Source of the DNA: Nucisporomicrobium flavum
GTDB taxonomy: Bacteria > Actinomycetota > Actinomycetes > Mycobacteriales > Micromonosporaceae
Direction of reading: 5' to 3'
Length of the DNA: 64,000 nt
Assembly: GCF_016464385.1 (NCBI RefSeq)
Contig: NZ_JADMLH010000008.1
Span: forward strand, 129,688-193,687
Below the pieces are notes generated by a model. It did not search any database and was not told where the DNA came from. It was given only the letters and a program-made list of their open reading frames with translations. Both the position numbers and the translations under genes were made by a program. Positions 34,507 to 44,241 of this stretch are shown here, in pieces (the stretch's first letter is position 1; every line of letters begins with the position of its first letter).

Positions 34507-35249
34507 GCCCTCGGCGGCTCCCCGCACTCGCCGAATATCCGGTCGCCTCCGAGCGACTGCGCATGGGCAGCGGTCCGTATCGGCGGTACTCGGCACAGCG
34601 CCTGACGACCAACCTGCGCGTCTCCGGACGGCCATTAGGGTGCTAGTCCGCCTCGCCACCAAAGCCCTCATGGGCCTCCCCTAGCCCGGTGGGCGACCTT
34701 CCTCGCTCGTGAGGGCAATGAACGTTGCGACACCCACGTCGCGTTACGCCCCTCAGTCGAACGTTGTCGGTCTGGCACCACGTCGACCGGGAGGACCTCG
34801 TTGCGCTGGGAGATCGTCCTGGGGTTTGGCCGCGGCGGGACGTGACCGTTCCCGGTCTTGTGACAGCCCTGCGCCCACAGCCAGGCCGGCGCCTACATGC
34901 ATCGCCAAGCGGTCGCCGACGCGCTGGGCCCCGTCCCGAGGGTACGCAGAGGTCAGCGATTCTCGCGAGCAAGGCGCCATCGCTAGGAGTCGGCTGAGCG
35001 CCGCACGTCAGAACACTCGGCGCTTCCGTAGCTGCCGTTCCGGGTCGCTCAGTCAGCAGCTATTCGAGAATGCTTGCGGCATGGTTCGAGATCCTCGGGA
35101 GACAGGATGCGTGCCGACGGAGCGGCAGACTGCCGAGGTAGGGGATCGGGGCCCCTCGTAGTTCGATCTCAGAGCGGCGGCAGGGCCGGTCGCTGATCAT
35201 CCAAATCTCGCACCGGGAGCCGCGTGCTGGCTGACGGCGCCACTCGACC

Positions 35250-35263
35250 GTTTCACGTGAAAC
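35250..35263. promoter_or_regulatory. parS site
   Basis: Perfect GTTTCACGTGAAAC in the gene-poor spacer. Confidence 0.9.
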
Positions 35264-35306
35264 TCATCGCGCGGGGCGGCCGCGTCAAGACACTCATCCA
35301 GCCGCT

Positions 35307-35346
35307 ACGTTCCACGTGTTCCAGCCGCTTACGTTCCACGTGAAAC
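35307..35346. promoter_or_regulatory. Variant parS pair
   Basis: GTTCCACGTGAAAC (35333-35346) differs from parS at one base. A decayed copy, GTTCCACGTGTTCC, begins at 35309. Both sit in a duplicated context (CGCTACGTTCCACGTG and CGCTTACGTTCCACGTG), so this looks like a local duplication of a site. Confidence 0.65.
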
Positions 35347-35833
35347 GAGGCGGACCCCGCCGATTCGAAGCCACATTCGTGGCGTGGCCACCGCCACGCG
35401 CTCCGACGGCGGGCCAGATCCCCATGACCGCCGAGACGTGGCTAGGTCCGACGCACACCGATCCAAGAGATACCTGCTCGGTCTTGAGCGCCGGTCATGG
35501 GCCACGCGTGCTTCCAGCGCGGGACCCCGTCCGGGGGCGTGCCTCCAGCGCGGGACCCCGTCCGGGGATACGTGCGGTCAAGTTGGCCAGTCGGCAGGCA
35601 CGACCCAGCTCGCAGCTGGGCCGCCGCCCCGGATGTTATGCCAACTCGGAGTAGACCGGAGAAGGAAGTAGATGCCCGCGGCCCACGCGGTCAAGGCCCG
35701 GCCACGGCAGTCCGGTCCAGCGCGGGTCGGTCCGGTTCCGGGTCGACGAGGAGGCGGCGGTCCCGCGAACCACCCCCATCCGGCGACAAGGGTGAGCATC
35801 GGATGGGCCTTGAGTTCCGCTGCCTAACGCGCC

Positions 35834-35847
35834 GTTTCACGTGAAAC
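35834..35847. promoter_or_regulatory. parS site
   Basis: Perfect GTTTCACGTGAAAC in the gene-poor spacer. Confidence 0.9.
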
Positions 35848-36305
35848 GAGGGGGCAAGCGTCAGAGCGCGGTGAGCTAGACCATTCGAGGACTGGCTGAG
35901 GTTGTGCCTCTCGCCCACTGCAACTGGGTAACGCCGGCATAACCTCCCGAGACTCTGAACTCAGACCTCCCAGGCGCTATCTCCATCCGTTTCACACCGA
36001 GCACGTCTATCGGACACCTTCTGCCGCACCAGCCCACATCCCCATCGCCCCATGGACCATGCGCTCGCTAATTCACCGCCATTATCGGAGGCCGGCCCAG
36101 GCTCTCTCATGCCGCGTTCCCCTCTCACCGCGTTCCCTCCCGACCTTAGGTGTGAGGCCACCCAGCTACTAAGGGGCGACGACAGAAAGAGGAGGGCAGC
36201 GCGCAGCCTGGTACCGCCGAGGCTCCTCCGGTTCCTAGGCATGGGGGCGGCGATACCGATGCCGAGGTGGTCGCCCGGCGTTGCTCTATCGTTTGGCAGC
36301 TGCAG

Positions 36306-36319
36306 GTTTCACGTGAAAC
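36306..36319. promoter_or_regulatory. parS site
   Basis: Perfect GTTTCACGTGAAAC, the site in the spacer nearest to parB. Confidence 0.9.
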
Positions 36320-37579
36320 TTGGGGGTCGACTAGCGACACGAGCATGGGGAACCGCCCCGTGAGTCTCCCTGCAAAGGAAGCAAATGCGGTGTTGTGAAT
36401 CCGCTGCCCACACCGCGCTCTGAAGAGGAGGAAGAACCCCTGCCACGCAACCGCCCGAGTGTCGCCGCTCCGCCAAGGCAATGCTGCCACCCACCTCTGA
36501 TACGTGAGCCCGGACCCTAGCCAGGGCAAGCGCAGGGATTCCGGAGCGGGAAAGGCGGAAAGCCCGTGGACGTGCAGCCCGGGTTCCGAACCCAGAGAGG
36601 CCTGCAGCCGGGGGCGTGCAGCTTCAAACCCTGGAGCCGGACCACGCGGCCTGGCGCCCGCAGCCTCGCAACGCAGGGCCCAGCGCCCGGCAACTCACCC
36701 CAGCGAAGGGGGATAAGACTCCGGTCGGGCGTGCCGACTCCGACTCCGGTCGGGCGTGCCGACTCCGACTCGAACTCCGCATAAGTCAACGACGAGCCGG
36801 GCAACGGCAGGCAAGCCGAGAACGGTCACGGCGTCTCACCGCCGCGCCAATCACACCTCCCCACTGTGTTAGGTACTCAGCCTCGTTGCGAGACGTCACG
36901 ACAACCGGAAGGGCTTGCTGAGGACGATGGGCGGGATGAGACTCGAGGCCCGACCCTTTACGAGTCGTAGAGTCCGTCGGACACCGTCGCTCACCGGGCA
37001 CCGTGACGGAAAACTACCGGGCCCTGGTACCGACCGGCTGCCGTTACTGCCCCTACCGCGGGCGCTTCCTAAGCCGGCTCTGCCGGAGATCGCGGCTGCC
37101 GAGTCAGCAACGCCGACTGCACTTGGTCACTCAGGGGGCCACGAGCCGCGGGACCCCACCAGACGACAGTCGCATAGAACATGAATCAGAATCACGTTTA
37201 GCAGCGGTCCGATCGTCAAGCAACCCACCATGCGGCAGAGCACCCGCAACTTCGCCTTGAGGGCCGTCAGAATTCGGGTCTTGGTCGAAATCCGGGGAGA
37301 CCGAAATCCCAGGAGAATCGTTCTGACAGAACCGCCCGAGGCCCAAAACGGAGGTGCAAGCCCTCACGAATCGCGACGCCGGCGCCTTCGCCACATGAAG
37401 GACGCGGATCCTTCGCCACAAGGCAACTATCAGGGCCCGCGAAATGGCGATCCATGAAGCGAACCGAATTCGTCCAGGCGATCGTCCGGCCACTCCCACT
37501 AGCAAGGGAGTGGAAGTAGCCGCCTGATGAAATCCGTTGACCGCGGAGGCGGCACTCAGGAGACCGTACCGATGAAGAA

Positions 37580-37607
37580 GGCACGTGATCCGCCAGAATC
37601 ACGTGCC
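37580..37607 (-). terminator. Likely terminator after parB
   Basis: GGCACGTGAT (37580-37589) and ATCACGTGCC (37598-37607) form a perfect 10-bp stem with an eight-base loop. On the minus strand it is followed by TTCTTCAT. It lies 43 bases after the parB stop codon. Each arm also contains CACGTG, the core of parS. Confidence 0.65.
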
Positions 37608-37650
37608 CGCAGGTGTTCGTCCTTCGCCGCCGGCCCGACGGCGTCCTCGC

Positions 37651-38736
37651 TCAGTCTCCTGAGCTCGTACCTTCGTCCTCGACGCCGATCATGCCCACTA
37701 TCCGTTCGAGATCGTCCACGGTCGCGAACTCGATCGTGATCTTGCCTTTGTTCCGGCCGATGTCGACCTTCACCCGCGTGTCGAACCGGTCCGAGAGCCG
37801 CTCCGCCAGGTCGTTCAGCGCCGGGGCGTGTACCTTCGCTCGGCGCGTGGGCGTTGACTTCTTCGCCGGGCCGTCCGCGATGGCGAGGGAGACGAGCTCC
37901 TCGGTTGCGCGTACGGAAAGACCCTCGGCGACGATGCGCAGCGCGAGTTGTTCCTGCTGGTCGTTGTCTTCCAGGCTGAGCAGCGCCCGAGCGTGACCCG
38001 CCGACAGGACGCCCGCAGCGACGCGTCGCTGTACAGGGGCCGGCAGGTTGAGCAGCCTGATCGTGTTGGAGATCTGCGGGCGGCTGCGGCCGATGCGCCG
38101 GGCGAGTTCCTCGTGTGTGGCGCCGAATTCGTCGAGGAGCTGCTGGTACGCGGCCGCCTCTTCCAGCGGGTTGAGGTTGGCGCGGTGGATGTTCTCGAGG
38201 AGGGCGTCCCGCAGCATCGCGTCGTCGCGGGTCTCGCGGACGATCGCGGGGATGGTCTCCTTGCCGACCGCTTGGGCTGCCCGCCAGCGGCGCTCGCCCA
38301 TGACCAGCTCGTATTTGCCGTCGCCGATGTTGCGGACGACGATCGGCTGGAGGAAGCCGACCTCCTGGATGGAGGTCTTGAGCTCTTCCAGGGCCTCCTC
38401 GTCGAAGACGTGACGGGGCTGCTTGGGGTTCGGCACGATCGCCGTGACGGGAAGTTCCGCGAAGCTTGCGCCGGGTACGGGCGCGAGCCCTCCATCATCC
38501 TCCGCGGGCGGCACGGTCGGCGCAGGCGACGACTCCGGCACCGCGACGTCGGTCGGTTCCGGCGCGAACGCTGCGGTGTCGGCCGGCTGCTGCTCCGTGG
38601 TCGTACCGGAGAACTGGGCCGGGGCCGGGGGAGCGGCAGGCGGTGCCTCTGCGGCTACCGTCGCGGCAGCCGGCGGCGCCGTGGGGATCAATGCCCCCAG
38701 GCCGCGGCCGAGGCCACCCCGTGGACGGTTCTTCAT
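37651..38736 (-). CDS. parB: Chromosome partitioning protein ParB
   Basis: Binds parS, spreads on DNA and loads condensin for origin segregation. 361 residues from ATG 38736 (MKNRPRGGLGRGLGALIP, the usual basic N-terminal ParA-contact motif). A Pro/Ala-rich linker follows (20-100), then the CTP-binding ParB/Srx domain (VTAIVPNPKQPRHVFDEEALEEL, then GERRWRAA), the HTH with RRIGRSRPQISNTIRLLNLP, and the C-terminal dimer domain. The ATG overlaps the parA stop codon by four bases, so the two are coupled. Confidence 0.97.
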   Translation of the reverse strand: MKNRPRGGLGRGLGALIPTAPPAAATVAAEAPPAAPPAPAQFSGTTTEQQPADTAAFAPEPTDVAVPESSPAPTVPPAEDDGGLAPVPGASFAELPVTAIVPNPKQPRHVFDEEALEELKTSIQEVGFLQPIVVRNIGDGKYELVMGERRWRAAQAVGKETIPAIVRETRDDAMLRDALLENIHRANLNPLEEAAAYQQLLDEFGATHEELARRIGRSRPQISNTIRLLNLPAPVQRRVAAGVLSAGHARALLSLEDNDQQEQLALRIVAEGLSVRATEELVSLAIADGPAKKSTPTRRAKVHAPALNDLAERLSDRFDTRVKVDIGRNKGKITIEFATVDDLERIVGMIGVEDEGTSSGD

Positions 38737-40190
38737 GCCGCGCCTCCCGTGTTGACTCCGCGCATAGCGAGTTCCAGAGCAGCCTCGAAGTAGCTCGTGG
38801 CGCCCCGCGATCCCGGATCGTAGGTCATCACGGATTGGCCATAACTCGGTGCCTCCGACACCCGTACGTTGCGGGGAATCACCGCCTCGAGCACCTTGGA
38901 GCCGAAGTGATTGCGTACGTCCTGCTCGACGGCATCGGCCAGACGGGTGCGACGGTCGTACATGGTCAGCAGGATCGTGCTCACGTCGAGCGTGGGGTTC
39001 AGGTGCTGCCGTACCAGGTTGATGTTGTTGATCAGCTGGTTGAGGCCCTCGAGCGCGTAGTACTCGCACTGGATCGGGATGAGCACCTCTTGCGCCGCGC
39101 ACAGCGCGTTGACCGTGAGCAGCCCGAGCGACGGCGGGCAGTCGATGAAGACGTAGTCGAACTTCTCCGGGTGCGCCGCGATCGCCCGCGCCAGGCGGGA
39201 CTCCCGTGCGACGACGGAGACGAGCTCGATCTCAGCGCCCGCCAGGTCGATGGTCGCCGGCACGCAGAAGAGGTTGGGGATGCCCTCGACCGGCTGTGCG
39301 ACCTCGGCGAGCGGGACGTTGTCGATGAGGCAGTCGTACACGTCCGGGACGCCGGCGTGGTGCGGCACGTTGAGGCCCGTGGACGCGTTGCCCTGCGGGT
39401 CCAGGTCGACGACGAGAACGCGGTTGCCGTGCAGCGCGAGGGCCACCGCCAAGTTGACCGTCGTCGTGGTTTTGCCCACGCCACCCTTCTGGTTGGCGAC
39501 GCAGAGCACCCTCGGGTGATCCGGGCGCGGCATGGTGATCTCGCCACTCGGGTTGAGAATCTGCACAGCTCGCAACGCTTCCATGGCCAGCGGTGGATCG
39601 TCGTCATCCCGGCCCGGCGTTTCACGTGAAACATCCTCGGGGGAGGCCTCATCGGCAGGCGCCTCGGTCGACGCGTTCACCGCAGCCAGGCCATCGCCGG
39701 CGGCAAACCCACCCCCGGCATGCCCACCGTCAGTCGTCGACCGGCCGTCTACCGAGACCTCACCATCAGTCGCCGACCGGCCGTCCGCCGCGGCCCCACC
39801 AGCCGTCGTCGCCGAACGCGGCAACGACTCCGGAGGAGCCGCAACCGGGGGCGCCGACGTCGGCTGAGCTGCGTACTCCATCTCATGCTGCTGCATGGTC
39901 GGCGCACCAGACGACGGTACGGCCGCAGAGCCCGAAACCGAAGCGGCGGGTGGGCCGGATCGCGGCGAGGGAGCGGGGCGACGGGGATCCGGAGGGGAGA
40001 CGTCGGGGCTGACCGGGGTGCCGTACACCTGACCGCCGTTCCCCGTACGCGGCTGTGGCACGCCCTGCTCCCCACTGTTGAAGGTGACGCTCAAGCTCAC
40101 ACTCCGATCGGGACCGGCGTACGGATCGGTTTCACGTGAAACACCGTCCCAGCCGGGGTCACCATCGGGGCCCCTGCCATACTCATGCAC
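38733..40190 (-). CDS. parA: Chromosome partitioning ATPase ParA
   Basis: Deviant-Walker ATPase driving origin segregation. The core occupies the last 270 residues: VLCVANQKGGVGKTTTTVNLA (Walker A), LVVDLDPQGNASTG and YVFIDCPPSLGLL. I place the start at GTG 40190, preceded by AGGGA, giving 485 residues with a roughly 210-residue disordered N-terminus. The same frame is open to 41492 without a stop, so the true start is uncertain. Both parS copies inside the gene encode VSRET. parB follows with a four-base overlap. Confidence 0.9.
   Translation of the reverse strand: MHEYGRGPDGDPGWDGVSRETDPYAGPDRSVSLSVTFNSGEQGVPQPRTGNGGQVYGTPVSPDVSPPDPRRPAPSPRSGPPAASVSGSAAVPSSGAPTMQQHEMEYAAQPTSAPPVAAPPESLPRSATTAGGAAADGRSATDGEVSVDGRSTTDGGHAGGGFAAGDGLAAVNASTEAPADEASPEDVSRETPGRDDDDPPLAMEALRAVQILNPSGEITMPRPDHPRVLCVANQKGGVGKTTTTVNLAVALALHGNRVLVVDLDPQGNASTGLNVPHHAGVPDVYDCLIDNVPLAEVAQPVEGIPNLFCVPATIDLAGAEIELVSVVARESRLARAIAAHPEKFDYVFIDCPPSLGLLTVNALCAAQEVLIPIQCEYYALEGLNQLINNINLVRQHLNPTLDVSTILLTMYDRRTRLADAVEQDVRNHFGSKVLEAVIPRNVRVSEAPSYGQSVMTYDPGSRGATSYFEAALELAMRGVNTGGAA
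39619..39632. promoter_or_regulatory. parS site inside parA
   Basis: Perfect GTTTCACGTGAAAC, read in the parA frame as Val-Ser-Arg-Glu-Thr just before the ATPase core. Confidence 0.9.
40129..40142. promoter_or_regulatory. parS site near the start of parA
   Basis: Second perfect GTTTCACGTGAAAC within the parA frame, also read VSRET, about 16 codons after the proposed GTG start. Confidence 0.9.
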
Positions 40191-41492
40191 CGTTTTATCC
40201 CTGCCTGGTTGGATTGGGTCGGCACCGCGAGCGTGCGGTCCGGCAGGAAACGGCGGCGCATCCGGCGCGCCCGCCGTCCGGTCCACACTATCGACGCGCG
40301 GCCAGCCTACGGCCGTCGGGCGGGCCATGCCACGGTTGTCCGCCTGTTGAGTCCAGACCGTATGAATCGGCGCCGCCTCGAACGTCATGAATCCGGGCAC
40401 GAGCCGCAGCGTCGCGCCGTACGTCCGAGTCTGGTCAGGCCAGCCCACCCCGGAGACGCACCTTCTTCCGCGCGCCGGGCCGGCGGCGTCTTGCTTGAAG
40501 ACGGCCGGGGCCGGCGGATTCGGGCCAAGCGATTCGTCGCTGAGGAGTGGACTTACTGGATCGGGGAGGGCAGAAGGACCGTCCTGAAAAGCGGTCGGAG
40601 AGTCGACCGCAGCGTCGACATCGAGGCTAGCGGCAGCCGCGGCTGCGGTGCCGGTTGCGACCACGGTTGCGGTGCCGGTTGCGGTCGCGGCCGCGGCCGC
40701 AGTGCCAGTTGAGGCCACCGCGCCGGTTGCGGTCGCGGCCGCAGTGCCGGTTGAGGCCGCCGCGCCGTTCGCGGCCGCCGCGCCGTTCGCTGCCGTTGCG
40801 GCTGCCGTGCCGGTCGCTGCCGTCGCGGCGGCAGCAGTAGAGGCGGTAGAGGCGGTAGAGGCGGTAGAGGCAACGACAGCAGACGGAGTTACGGCGGAGG
40901 TGGGGGTGCCGACAGTGTCAGCGGACGCACCCACGCCAGCAGCCGCACCCGCTGCAGCACTGGCGGCAGCCGACTTCCCACCGGACCCGGACCAGGCAAC
41001 GGAAGAACGAGCAGAGCCCCCGGAGAAAGCCGAAGCCGCAGCAGAGACGACCGGCCAGACCGGAGCCGGGCGCGACGTGGAATCGGAATCGGGAAGCCCT
41101 CCCGTGGAGTGGGACTCCATCGCGTTGCAGCCGGGGACGGATACAGCCCCCATGTCGATCGACACGGCCACGGGCGCCATCCGAGCCGCTGCGCTCTCAC
41201 CGCGCGGAAGTCCGCTCGGAAGTCCGTTCGGAAGTCCGCGCGAAAGTCCGCTCGCGACCAGCTCCGGTTCAGCCGACCCATCGACACCAGCTCGAGAACT
41301 GCCCGAGGCATGAGCGCTGTAGTAAGGCGAACCGGCGCGATCACGGGACTCCGGCCGCGCCGATCCAAACGAAGACCGGGCCGTACCCGCAGAAGGCACC
41401 GGTCCTTCCAAAGAGGGCGGCGGCGCGGAAACCGCCGGCCTGGGCGAGGGTGGAACCTTCCCCGTACGCTTCCGAGCGCCCCGCCTGCCCAT
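40191..41492 (-). other. Low-complexity open frame between rsmG and parA
   Basis: The parA frame stays open for 1.3 kb up to two bases from the rsmG stop codon (ATG at 41492). It encodes an Ala/Thr/Ser/Gly-rich sequence with STASTASTAST and TGTAAAA repeats. At DNA level it is a minisatellite (for example GAGGCGGTA repeated three times near 40840-40865, and units around GCCGCAGTGCCGGTTGAG). It is open on the plus strand too. I see no ribosome-site-backed start, so it may be spacer, a long ParA N-terminus, or rsmG 3' region. Confidence 0.5.
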
Positions 41493-42494
41493 CTATCCCC
41501 TCCGCGATCTCCTCTTCCCGGCGCCACGCCCGCCGGCGTCGGCGGAGCGGCCCGGGGTGGCCGCCCGCTTGGACGGCCTCGGCCGTGGTGCCACGACGTC
41601 GCGCTCCCGCACGATCTCGACGACCGTGGTCGGCGGGTCGATCAGGCCGGCTCCGCAGAGCCGGACGACCGGTTCGCCGCCGCCGAGGCGGGCGACCGCC
41701 TGACGGTGTTCCGCGACTTCTTCCTCGGCCGAGGCACCTTTGAGTGCCAGCAGCCGGCCGCCGACGGCGGCGAGCGGGAGGCACCATCCGGCGAGCCGGT
41801 CGAGCGGGGCCACCGCGCGGGCGGTGACGACATCGGCGGGGGCGGGGGGTCCACCGGCGAGGTCTTCCGCGCGTCCTCGGACGACCGTGATGGCCGTGTC
41901 GAGTCCGAGCGTTGTCACCGTTTCGGTCAGGAAAGCGGTACGTCGTGCCAGCGGCTCGACCAGGGTGATCGTGAGATCGGGCCGGGCCACTGCCAGCACG
42001 ATACCGGGCAAACCGGCACCAGACCCCACGTCGGTCACCGAAGCGCCGATAGGGATCATCTCGGCCATAACGGCGCAGTTGATCAGGTGGCGTTCCCAGA
42101 TGCGGGGCGCCTCCCGGGGGCCGATCAGACCGCGGATGACGCCGTCAGTGCCGAGGAGCTCGGCATATCGGCCGGCCAGCTCAAGACGCTCGCCGAACAC
42201 CCGCTTGGCAGCGTCCCGGTGCTCGGCCGGCGGCTCGAAGAGAGAGCCGACGACAGCACCACCGGAGGACGGAGACGCCGCGGAGGAAGAGACCGAGCCG
42301 CACGACGAAGACGCCGCGGAAGAAGAGCTGGACAACGGAGACGCCGACGAAGAAACCGAGCCGGAAGACGGAGACGCCGCGGAGGAAGAGACCGAGCCGG
42401 ACGACGAAGGCGAGAAAGGAGCGGAAGACGACGACGGCCCGGGCATCACATCACCCGGGCCACCATCTCCCGCGCCGAAGCGGGGATCAGTCAT
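41493..42494 (-). CDS. rsmG: 16S rRNA (guanine527-N7)-methyltransferase RsmG with Ser-rich N-terminal extension
   Basis: SAM-dependent methylation of G527 in 16S rRNA; loss gives low-level streptomycin resistance. 333 residues against about 210-240 in the family. The catalytic part begins near residue 82 (GSLFEPPAEHRDAAKRVFGERL) and has IWERHLINCAVMAEMIP, VTDVGSGAGLPGIVLAV (SAM motif) and VTARAVAPLDRL. Residues 20-80 are almost only Ser/Ala/Gly/Pro with a tandem GSVSSSAASPSS unit, evidently a repeat expansion. The C-terminus is Arg-rich. It is ten bases downstream of jag. Confidence 0.92.
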   Translation of the reverse strand: MTDPRFGAGDGGPGDVMPGPSSSSAPFSPSSSGSVSSSAASPSSGSVSSSASPLSSSSSAASSSCGSVSSSAASPSSGGAVVGSLFEPPAEHRDAAKRVFGERLELAGRYAELLGTDGVIRGLIGPREAPRIWERHLINCAVMAEMIPIGASVTDVGSGAGLPGIVLAVARPDLTITLVEPLARRTAFLTETVTTLGLDTAITVVRGRAEDLAGGPPAPADVVTARAVAPLDRLAGWCLPLAAVGGRLLALKGASAEEEVAEHRQAVARLGGGEPVVRLCGAGLIDPPTTVVEIVRERDVVAPRPRPSKRAATPGRSADAGGRGAGKRRSRRG

Positions 42495-42503
42495 GTCGCG
42501 CGA

Positions 42504-43064
42504 TCAGTCGGCCGGCCGGACGATGATGCGGCGGTTCGGCTCGACGCCCTCGGATTCGCTCTCCACGCCGGAGATCGCGTTGACCACGTCGTGGACGCAC
42601 TTGCGCTCGAAGGCCGACATCGGCTCGAGGCGTACGGCGTCCCCGTGCTCCTTGACCTTCTCGACCGCGTTGCGGGCGACCGCGGTGAGTTCCTTGCGGC
42701 GGGTGGCGCGGTAGCCGCCGATGTCGAGCAGGAGGCGGCTGGGGGAGCCGGTGGCGCGGAAGATCGCCAGCCGGGTCAGCTCCTGCAGCGCCTCCAGCGT
42801 CGCGCCGCGCTGGCCGACGAGCGGCTGCAGCCGGCCGCCGACGACCTCGACCATCGGCCGTCCCCCGGACACGAGCTCGTCGATGTCGCCGTCGTAGTCG
42901 AGGATGTCGAGCAGCCCCTCCACGTAGTCGGCGGCGATCTCGCTCTGCCGGAACAGGTCGGAGTCGGAGGCCACGCTCTCCGACTTCTTGGTCTCCTCCG
43001 TACCGGCGGACTCCGCGGCGGTGGCGGTGGTCTCCTCGGCGCTGGGAGTGCTGGTGTCGGTCAC
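42504..43064 (-). CDS. jag: Jag/KhpB RNA-binding protein
   Basis: 186 residues. An acidic N-terminus (1-35) is followed by a KH domain (about 70-110, with LQPLVGQRGATLEALQELTRLA) and an R3H domain (about 115-180, with RKELTAVARNAVEKVKEHGDAVRLEPMSAFERKCVHDVV). It is conserved between yidC and rsmG across actinobacteria (Rv3920c) and thought to bind small RNAs and affect cell division. A 147-base gap with no gene separates it from yidC. Confidence 0.94.
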   Translation of the reverse strand: MTDTSTPSAEETTATAAESAGTEETKKSESVASDSDLFRQSEIAADYVEGLLDILDYDGDIDELVSGGRPMVEVVGGRLQPLVGQRGATLEALQELTRLAIFRATGSPSRLLLDIGGYRATRRKELTAVARNAVEKVKEHGDAVRLEPMSAFERKCVHDVVNAISGVESESEGVEPNRRIIVRPAD

Positions 43065-43211
43065 GGTCTCATCTCCGTACTCTCGGGCCGGACCTGCTCG
43101 GTCCGCTGTTTCCCGCGCCGGCCGGGTCCGTCGCCGGTGCGCGGGGAGGTCTGTGTCGCCGCCCTCGCCGGGGCCGCGCGCGGCCCGGGCATGGCCCGGG
43201 CCGCTGCTGCG

Positions 43212-44240
43212 TCATCCCTTGGGCTTGTTCGCGGGCCGGGCGCCCTTCTTCGGGTTGACCGGCTTCGCGCCGGGCTTCGGGGCGAGCGCCTTGGTGTCCA
43301 CGACCGGGGTGGTCGGCTCCGGCTCGGCCTGCTTGCGGCCGAAGAGGCCACGGGTGGCTGGCTGCACCGGGTTCTTCGCGGAGCCCTTGCCGGCGGTCGC
43401 GCCGCTCGCGGGGCGGGCCGAGGTGGAGCCCGACTTGCCGGCCATCTGCGGCGGCGGGAACTTGCGGAGCACCCACTGCTGCTGCGCGAGGCTGAAGAGG
43501 TTGTTCGTGACCCAGTAGATGACCACACCGATGGGGAACAGCGAGCCGGAGACGAGCAGCGACAGCGGGATGCCGTACAGCATCAGGCGCTGGATCATCT
43601 TCTGCTGCGGGTCCTCGGCCCAGCCGGTCTTGAGGATCATCTGCCGGCTGGTGAGGTACGTGGTCGCCATCATGATGAGGACCAGCACAGCCGCGATGAT
43701 CTTCACCGTGGTGCCGCTGCCGGCGTCCAGGGCGGCGAGCTCGGCGGGGGTGGAGCCGAACTTGGCCGGCAGGGGAGCCGTGAACAGCGCGGAGTGGGTC
43801 GCCGAGTGGAACTGCTCGGCGGTCCAGCCGTACAGCGTGGGCCGGGGGTTGTCCGGGCTCAGCCGGCGCAGCACGTGGAACAGGCCCAGGAAGACGGGGA
43901 TCTGCAGGAACATCGGGAGGCAGCCCATGAGCGGGTTCGCCTTCTCGACGCGGTACAGCTCCATCATTTCCTTCTGGAGCGTCTCCCGGTCACCCTTGTG
44001 CTTCTCCTGCAGCTCCTTGACCTTGGGCTGCAGCGCCTGCATCGCCCGCTGGGACTTGATCTGCTTGACGAAGACCGGGAAGAGGATGACGCGGAGCGTC
44101 ACCACCAGGAAGACGATCGAGAGGATCCAGGACCAGTTGGTGCCGAGCACCGGTCCGTCAGGGATGCCGATGGTGTCCCACAGGGCATGCCAGCGCAGGA
44201 GGATCCACGAAATGCCGTAGTAGATCCAGTCGAGACTCAA
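43212..44240 (-). CDS. yidC: Membrane protein insertase YidC
   Basis: 342 residues of the Gram-positive-like short YidC type, without the large periplasmic domain. Five membrane segments follow the start MSLDWIYYGISWILLRWHAL. The positively charged groove helix reads LRVILFPVFVKQIKSQRAMQ, then comes KANPLMGCLPMFLQIPVFLGLF. The C-terminal 75 residues are Ala/Pro/Lys-rich and cytoplasmic, suited to ribosome contact. It is one base from yidD. Confidence 0.95.
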   Translation of the reverse strand: MSLDWIYYGISWILLRWHALWDTIGIPDGPVLGTNWSWILSIVFLVVTLRVILFPVFVKQIKSQRAMQALQPKVKELQEKHKGDRETLQKEMMELYRVEKANPLMGCLPMFLQIPVFLGLFHVLRRLSPDNPRPTLYGWTAEQFHSATHSALFTAPLPAKFGSTPAELAALDAGSGTTVKIIAAVLVLIMMATTYLTSRQMILKTGWAEDPQQKMIQRLMLYGIPLSLLVSGSLFPIGVVIYWVTNNLFSLAQQQWVLRKFPPPQMAGKSGSTSARPASGATAGKGSAKNPVQPATRGLFGRKQAEPEPTTPVVDTKALAPKPGAKPVNPKKGARPANKPKG

Positions 44241-44241
44241 T

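Larger units (their letters stand above)
33965..37650. other. Gene-poor centromere-like spacer with parS sites
   Basis: About 3.6 kb between the HIT-like gene and parB. Open frames here are short and lack good ribosome sites and the strong third-position GC of real neighbours, so I call no gene. The stretch contains five perfect parS sites, one variant, a DnaA-box cluster, a 15-bp minisatellite (about 34400-34506), a 31-bp duplication (35508-35568) and a perfect 25-bp tandem duplication (36717-36766). Base composition is visibly less GC-biased than the coding neighbours, most clearly at 36900-37500. Confidence 0.7.

Noticed and set aside
34105..34671. A minus-strand protein across the 34.1-34.7 kb minisatellite
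   Set aside because: It is composed of Leu/Cys/Trp/Gly repeats that come from the minisatellite, overlaps parS and DnaA boxes, and has no ribosome site.
43065..43211. Possible small gene between jag and yidC
   Set aside because: Only antisense or unsupported frames; no ribosome site or recognisable product.
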